A stretch of DNA of 64,000 bases, taken from Dreissena polymorpha. Taxonomy: Eukaryota > Mollusca > Bivalvia > Myida > Dreissenidae. The stretch is taken from contig NC_068359.1 in NCBI RefSeq assembly GCF_020536995.1, positions 84,862,989 to 84,926,988 of the forward strand. The letters are read 5' to 3'. Below the pieces are notes generated by a model that was given only the letters and a program-made list of their open reading frames with translations, had not been told where the DNA came from and searched no databases. Positions 59,501-64,000 of the stretch are shown here, piece by piece. Positions within the stretch are counted from its first letter, which is position 1. Each line of letters starts with the position of its first letter. The position numbers were made by a program, and so were the translations under genes.

Positions 59501-62500
59501 AAATTAGTCCTATGCTAAAATAGAACTTTATTGACTTTAGATTGCAAAAAGAGAATACATTTTTTCAAGATATTAAGGTAATAAGATGTAAAACTGAAAA
59601 CAGTGATCGATTCACTACAGAGATTATGAATCATAGCATTTAATAATACATTATTCAGCTTTATTATTACTAACAGATTCACAAAAGTAATCAGTCACCT
59701 TGTTCCCAAAAGCTGAAAGTGTTGGAGTTTCCTTGACTGATATTTTATGACTTAAAGAGATGCCTGTTTTAGCAGCTGGGAATAAACTTGAGCTGGCCGC
59801 TACCATTTTGTCATCTGGAGATAAAAGAAGAGAGTCAAAGTGCTTCTTTATAAAAACCAAGTAAGGGCATGTGTGTTCATCAAACAAGTTACTTGCAAAA
59901 GTATACTGTTTGATGAGCACACATGCCCCTACTTGGTTCCATGACAGCCAATTAAACATATATTTTGGAGATCCAACAAGGTAAAGGCACAATGGAGAAT
60001 ACCAGAAGGAAATATGGGCGGTTGGAATGGTCATAAGCAACAAATGTCAAAGTCATCTCAGAAATAACAACAAAATAGGTCAAGGTTAATGAGTCTGTGT
60101 AAAAAAGTTATGGTAGACTCCATGGTGCAATATGAAATGAGCGGCGTCATGCAAAACTTGTTCTTAAGTTATATATGCCAAATCTAGCTACTATGTTTCC
60201 TATCAACCTACGGTTACTTAACAACATCTACTTACTGAGAAGACAGGAGCTGGATTCCTGGTCCATCTGTGACCCCTGGTGTGAGAGGTCGTGAGGACAG
60301 GTTAGCAGTGTGTCCACATTGTATTTTGGGTGCTGTTGATTAGTGGGTCTCTGCTCACGGACCACATCCACCTAGAAATGGGCAGGAACAGATTTGATTC
60401 GGTTTTAAAACTGAACTGTCACTGTCAAGTGTCCTCTGGGTGGCAAACAGAAACAAATATCTTGAATAAGCCCCTGTGAACTTGACCTTTTACCTGTTAT
60501 AGTCTAAATCAACATTTTCTCCTAAAATTCTTAAGGCCTTTTTTTCTCTACAGTAAAAATATTAATTATTGTGTGTCAAAGCATTCTATAGAATTGAGGT
60601 GGTAACGAAAAGATATGAATTTCATGTTACAAGCAAATGTGACCTTGACATTTTGACCAGTTATGTGCAAAATGTATAGGCTTCTTCCTTAACTCAAATG
60701 TAAGCATACTAACAATTTGCATTGAAAGTCAAAGCATTCTGTAGACCTAAGGTGGAAATTAAATGTCTTGGAACCGACAAAAATGTAGAAAGTAATATAC
60801 CCATTCTTTTTCGAAGTTATGCACCTTGGTGAGGGGTGTCTCTCTTGCCTTCATGATGATCGTGTGTATCTCGTTCAGGTACTGGCGTACCGGTGGAGGT
60901 ATGGGGTTGCAGCAGGCCAGCACACCTGGCCTCTCTCTGGGCAGGATGTCACAGATCTGTAACAACATGTGTTTCGGCAACACATACCTGCAAAAACAAT
61001 AAAATACTCGCTATTAGTTTCACAATGTTTCATTGTAAAGGAAGCCTATGCATTGTTAAGACACTCTATTTCCTAGCTATGAACAGTTCCTGGTACCTTA
61101 GAGGGAGATCTTGAAAAGCTCCCTGAAGGGTTGAACCTAGGATCCTCCCAAAATTCACAACCTATCTAGTTAGTTGCTCTCATGACTATAATCATCAGAC
61201 TTTGTAATTTATATATGAAGTATTGGCTCACAACCCCAATCTTAAATCTGGGGCCACGGTAGTTTAACTTTCACTTTCAGCAAACCATTAAAGATGAGGC
61301 CATGCTAAATAAAGAAGTTCATATAACAATAGTGCAAAAGGGGTTGAAGGGAATTAATTATGCCAAAGTCAGTCACATCCATCATTCCTAAATTTCCATC
61401 ACTTTCACATGAAGGTTCTTCAGCTTTGAATGATAAGCAATTTCAGAAAATACAAAATATACTTTAGCGTACCCACAACTCTCATCCTCCATTCTGGCTG
61501 TTTCGTCCCTCCATTTGAAGAGCTCTTTAAAGGCCAGCAACTGCTGGGAGTTGAACACCTTCTTATTCTTCTTGTACAGCTCAATGTAGGCATCTGGACT
61601 GCCATAGGGCTTCTTATAAACCTGGGGAGAATGTCCACAATACCAATAACGTTCCAATACTCTGTGTCATTAAGCTACCTAGCTATTAATTCCTTACTAT
61701 GCCTAGCTATTAATTCCTTACTATGCCTATCTATTGATTCCTTACTATGTCTAGCTATTAATTCCTTACTATGCCTAGCTATTAATTTCTTACTAAGTAT
61801 AGCTATTAATTCCTTACAATGCATAGCTATTAATTCCTTACTTTGTCTTGCTATTAATTCCTTACTATGTCTAGCTATTAATTGATCAGAACTGAATATT
61901 ATTAAGTCTTTTTGATTTTTACATATGAATAATTGAATCATTAACAACAGTAAATTTACTGTTGCATAATGGGTCACCATCTATTACAACATTTGCAAAT
62001 TGCTAATTCATTGTTGTTTGTATTTCGGCTTGCATTGGATAACAAAATTCAATATATTGATAAAACGCTAAAGCCACCGTTATGGTTTCACCAGGATTTA
62101 AATAAGAAAAGCTTTATGTAATATTATATAAGTGATTATGTTATTGACCGATTTCATAAACAGCATGGTAAAAACCATTAATTTGTTGTGGGTCACAAAG
62201 TTAATTATATCTAGGAGCAACAAATGATTACTGTAGATACAATCCAGGAAAGGGACAATGGTTACAATTTCACACATTTTAGTATAAAAGACGGCTAAGT
62301 TTTGTATAAGGCAGTTTGGCTACATTTAAAGAGCACTACAATCACATTCATTAACTTGTGAATTTTTTAACAGGACTGTAAGGGTCAGGCTACCTGTCCT
62401 TTGTTTTATTATCGGACAAGAATATTTTATGAACTTGGAAATTTCTAAATGTATCTTATTTATAAGAATAGTTTGTAGACTTGTTTAAAAGCAGAATAAA

Positions 62501-63477
62501 AGTTTGATTAAAACTTCATTGGATTTGTGTATGCGTCTTTAATCTACCAAATTACTTTTCATTAACCCTTTCCTAATCAGAAGCAAAGTGAAAATGGTTA
62601 AATAATTTTTATGCAAACAGCTTTAAAACAGCCTGCGAGTTACTCGCAGTGTGTTCAGGATTTATGCTGTTTGCTGCTTATTGGTATCTAAGGGTTGGAA
62701 ATGAAGCCTTCAAAACTTGAATTTAGTAAAAAAGGACTTTAATTACATTTACGTTTCTTAGGGAAAACACACACATCAAAATACCTATCCAAGTGGTAAA
62801 GGGTTAATAGCAGAATAAAAGCTTGTTTAAAACTCCATTGGATTTGTGTATGCGTCTCTAATCCACTGAATTACTTTTCATTACAATATGTTGTTAATTA
62901 TCTGTAGATATTTGAACATATCAAACAATTGAATACAAATTAAATCTTTTAACAAGGGTTGCTTAGCAACAGTTTCTACCAACCAGGTTACTCCAATTCT
63001 GTGAAACATTTTTTCTAATGGAGCTAGTTATCAAAATTAATATAGCTATTATTCCTACACACATTTTCAATAATTCAATCAACAATAAACATATTTGTTT
63101 GGTGTGTGGATTAAAATTGTTAAACTTTAAAATCAAACACCAAAAAAACAATTTGATAATAAAAGGTTTCTAGCTACCCAATAGCAAGTTGACTTAAACA
63201 AGTTTTTTCTTCAACATGATTCTTTGAATCCTAAATGGAACTGATCTAAATGGAACTGATAATTCCAAAAGCAGTCTGAATGTCTAACACAATGCCATCC
63301 CAGCGCCTCCCAGCACCCACCTTGGCACAGACTTGCTTGCTCCTGTGCATCACAGACAGGAGCATGTTGTTGGAGTTATTTCCCCTCTCTATCAGCTCGT
63401 TCCTCAGCCTGTCATAGATGTACAGCAGATAGTGTGTGTCCTCCCTGGCGTACTTCTGAAGTTCCTCTGGCAAAGGC
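54385..63477 (-). CDS. EXOSC10: exosome component 10 (RRP6-like 3'-5' exoribonuclease), 3' 11 exons; 5' end outside window
   Basis: Exons: 63477-63321, 61621-61473, 60987-60825, 60371-60236, 59814-59699, 59340-59260, 58863-58692, 57417-57269, 56530-56065, 55276-55209, 54444-54385. All junctions are GT/AG with matching phase, giving about 572 residues to TGA. It begins in the last DEDD-Y motif (RPLPEELQKYAREDTHYLLY IYDRL), then the linker, the HRDC domain (LYKKNKKVFNSQQLLAFKEL FKWRDETARMEDESCGYVLP .. RPGVLACCNPIPPPVRQYLN EIH), a low-complexity lasso-like region and a Lys-rich C-terminus (MPSKSKRKKYRNRDID.., EEFKPYDYTQ, last exon SMRNKAFKKGQKSFTWKNK). EXOSC10 is the catalytic subunit of the nuclear exosome, trimming rRNA, snoRNA and aberrant transcripts. 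The frame is intact in all 11 exons. The ~380 N-terminal residues must lie upstream, beyond 64000. Confidence 0.95.
54957..55086. repeat. 65-bp tandem duplication
   Basis: Two almost identical units, AATGATTTAACTATTTCCAT..GGCATGACGTT, differing at one visible base, in the last EXOSC10 intron. Confidence 0.9.
55771..55960 (-). mobile_element. tRNA-derived SINE, copy 2
   Basis: Same family as 50858-51052: CTTGGCGTAATGGATATGGT at the 5' end, GGGTTTAATCCCC as box B, and 3' end AAATAAATAGGTTTAAA. In an EXOSC10 intron. Confidence 0.75.
56786..57228 (-). mobile_element. short pearl/Helentron-like element
   Basis: On minus it starts T|AACCAGTTTTTCCGAAGG with terminal hairpin AACCAGTTTTTCC / GGAAAAAACTGGTT, then a GGGCGGGTGGGCGG tract, about two ~150-bp repeats (ATGGTGAACAAATGTGC and CTTGACCTTGGAGATAT on plus), ending GTTCAGTTTGACTTG|T. 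The hairpin and G-rich tract order parallels the AGCCGG family. The 3' end is tentative. In an EXOSC10 intron. Confidence 0.6.
57434..57828. repeat. ~20-bp minisatellite in EXOSC10 intron
   Basis: Imperfect tandem copies of CTTACTGATACAGAACTGCAG, about 18 units with interspersed variants (GTGAAACAAAACTACAG). It creates a spurious Ser/Cys-rich frame. Confidence 0.92.
57829..58691. other. EXOSC10 intron, nothing else recognised
   Basis: AT-rich. Phrases such as GACAGGACAAGTTGC and GTCAGGACAAGAGG near 58490-58530 look like a decayed repeat. Confidence 0.4.
59866..59937. repeat. long inverted repeat (hairpin) in EXOSC10 intron
   Basis: Arms ACCAAGTAAGGGCATGTGTG TTCATCAAACA and the complement ending CACACATGCCCCTACTTGGT, about 30 bp each with few mismatches, separated by about 12 bases. 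Confidence 0.85.
60825..61621 (-). CDS. EXOSC10: EXOSC10 exons encoding the HRDC domain
   Basis: Exons 61621-61473 and 60987-60825 join in phase 2 (..DESCG-YVLPKHMLLQICDILP..). HRDC is a helical bundle next to the exonuclease fold that shapes access to the active site. Residues WRDETAR.EDES.GYVLP are highly conserved in RRP6 proteins. Confidence 0.93.
61078..61185 (-). mobile_element. decayed SINE, copy 3
   Basis: Keeps GTTCCTGGTACCTTAGAGGG AGATCTTGAAAAGCTCCC and the region of box B, in the same orientation as the other copies. In an EXOSC10 intron. Confidence 0.5.
61679..61883. repeat. 24-bp minisatellite in EXOSC10 intron
   Basis: About eight to nine copies of TAGCTATTAATTCCTTACTATGCC with slight variation. 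It reads as spurious repeat proteins on both strands. Confidence 0.95.
61884..62490. other. EXOSC10 intron, nothing recognised
   Basis: AT-rich intronic DNA without a supported feature. Confidence 0.4.
62576..62803. mobile_element. TTAA-flanked miniature element, CCCTTTNCCACTTAG family, copy 2
   Basis: CCCTTTCCTAATCAG at left and CCAAGTGGTAAAGGG at right, with TTAA at 62572-62575 and 62804-62807. The interior matches 51440-51676 in reverse orientation (CAGCCTGCGAGTTACTCGCA, TTTATGCTGTTTGCTGCTTA). It is flanked by an 85-bp direct repeat (about 62491-62571 and 62810-62890). Confidence 0.75.
63321..63477 (-). CDS. EXOSC10: EXOSC10 exon with exonuclease motif III
   Basis: Encodes RPLPEELQKYAREDTHYLLY IYDRLRNELIERGN..RSKQVCAK. 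It includes the Tyr and Asp of the DEDD-Y active site (Y-A-R-E-D). The acceptor tgttgctaaccag|GCC is the first copy of a 68-bp tandem repeat that extends upstream into the intron. Confidence 0.93.
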
Positions 63478-63899
63478 CTGGTTAGCAACACAGGTATACA
63501 AGCATGACAATCATGACCTGTCACAAATATACATACAACAATGGCTTGGTAAGGAACAGAAGCATATAAGCATGACAATAGTGGTCTGTCACAAAGATAC
63601 ATACAACAATGGTCTGGTTAGCAACAAGCGTACATGTATAAGCATGACAATAGTGGTTTATCACAAAGATACATACATACAACAATGGCCTGGTTAGCAA
63701 CACAAGTATATAAGCATGACAATAGTGGTCTGTCACAAAGATACATACAACAATGGCCTTGTTAGCAACACAAGCATATAAGCATGACAAAAGTGGTCTG
63801 TCACAAAGATACATGCAGCAATGGTCTGTTTAGCAACAGAAGCATATAAGCATGACAATAGTGGTCTGTCACTAACATATGTGCAACAATGGTCTAGTT
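63478..63899. repeat. 68-bp tandem repeat containing copies of a splice acceptor
   Basis: About six units of GGCCTGGTTAGCAACACAAG TATATAAGCATGACAATAGT GGTCTGTCACAAAGATACAT ACAACAAT, the first starting inside the EXOSC10 exon at 63475. On minus each unit carries the acceptor-like TTGCTAACCAG|GCC or a one-base variant. Confidence 0.92.
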
Positions 63900-64000
63900 A
63901 GTTTAAACCTTATCATTTTAGCTTGATTGCATCGAAAGCCTATGGCTTATTGAAACGCTCTCAAGTCCATTTTCTGGGACTAAGAAGCAGTCCTTGGTAT
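63900..64000 (-). mobile_element. tRNA-derived SINE, copy 4 (cut by the window end)
   Basis: 3' part only: on minus ..TACCAAGGACTGCTTCTTAG, CAATAAGCCATAGGCTTTCG, ATGCAATCAAGCTAAAATGA and GGTTTAAAC. The 5' tRNA-like part lies beyond 64000. Confidence 0.7.

Noticed and set aside
61430-61980. Leu/Ala or Lys/Glu repeat proteins on both strands
   Set aside because: Produced by the 24-bp minisatellite in an EXOSC10 intron.
63475-63899. CRISPR-like array
   Set aside because: Whole units are repeated with no unique spacers; it is a eukaryotic minisatellite.

Overview
The window is AT-rich nuclear DNA from an invertebrate animal with spliced genes. I infer a bivalve mollusc. The reasons are a DZIP3-like HEPN domain fused to NACHT and leucine-rich repeats, a style of gene expanded in molluscs; abundant ~150-bp tandem-repeat elements rich in AAGGTCA half-sites (pearl-like elements); and many TTAA-flanked miniature elements. 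The species is not established.

Region 1 (about 2-31.5 kb) is an NLR-type immune receptor locus on the minus strand. Five exons (31478-30951, 30799-30641, 30181-29857, 27589-25829, 17908-16617) join in frame at consensus splice sites and give one open reading frame of 1354 residues: a DZIP3-like HEPN domain, a helical linker, a NACHT ATPase and leucine-rich repeats. Downstream (2-16 kb) lie shuffled tandem duplicates of this locus: a dead LRR exon (3589-4531) and paired copies of intron and 3' flanking DNA. Because these paralogous segments exist, several insertions can be dated against an empty site, including three TTAA elements, one tandem-repeat element and a BEL/Pao-like LTR fossil in the NACHT-LRR intron.

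Region 2 (about 31.5-42.5 kb) has no convincing host gene. It holds a LINE fragment split by a hAT remnant, which is itself split by a tandem-repeat element; a tandem array of CRE-like TGACGTCA motifs; two TTAA miniature elements; and degenerate repeats.

Region 3 (42515-53949) is one 11.4-kb PIF/Harbinger transposon with matching terminal inverted repeats and a 3-bp target duplication. It carries an apparently intact eight-exon Myb/SANT accessory gene on plus and, convergently, a HARBI1-like transposase on minus that lacks the exon with the third catalytic residue. Two near-identical pearl-like elements, a related third one, a tRNA-derived SINE and a TTAA miniature element are nested inside.

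Region 4 (54385-63477, minus) is the 3' part (11 exons) of EXOSC10/RRP6, the nuclear exosome 3'-5' exonuclease. It runs from the last exonuclease motif through the HRDC domain to the basic C-terminus; the 5' part lies beyond the window. Its introns hold minisatellites, SINE copies and a long hairpin.

The most unusual observations are the complete HEPN-NACHT-LRR gene with its broken neighbours, and a group of six tandem-repeat elements sharing T|A-hairpin ... CTTG|T ends (Helentron-like by inference) that spread perfect nuclear-receptor palindromes.
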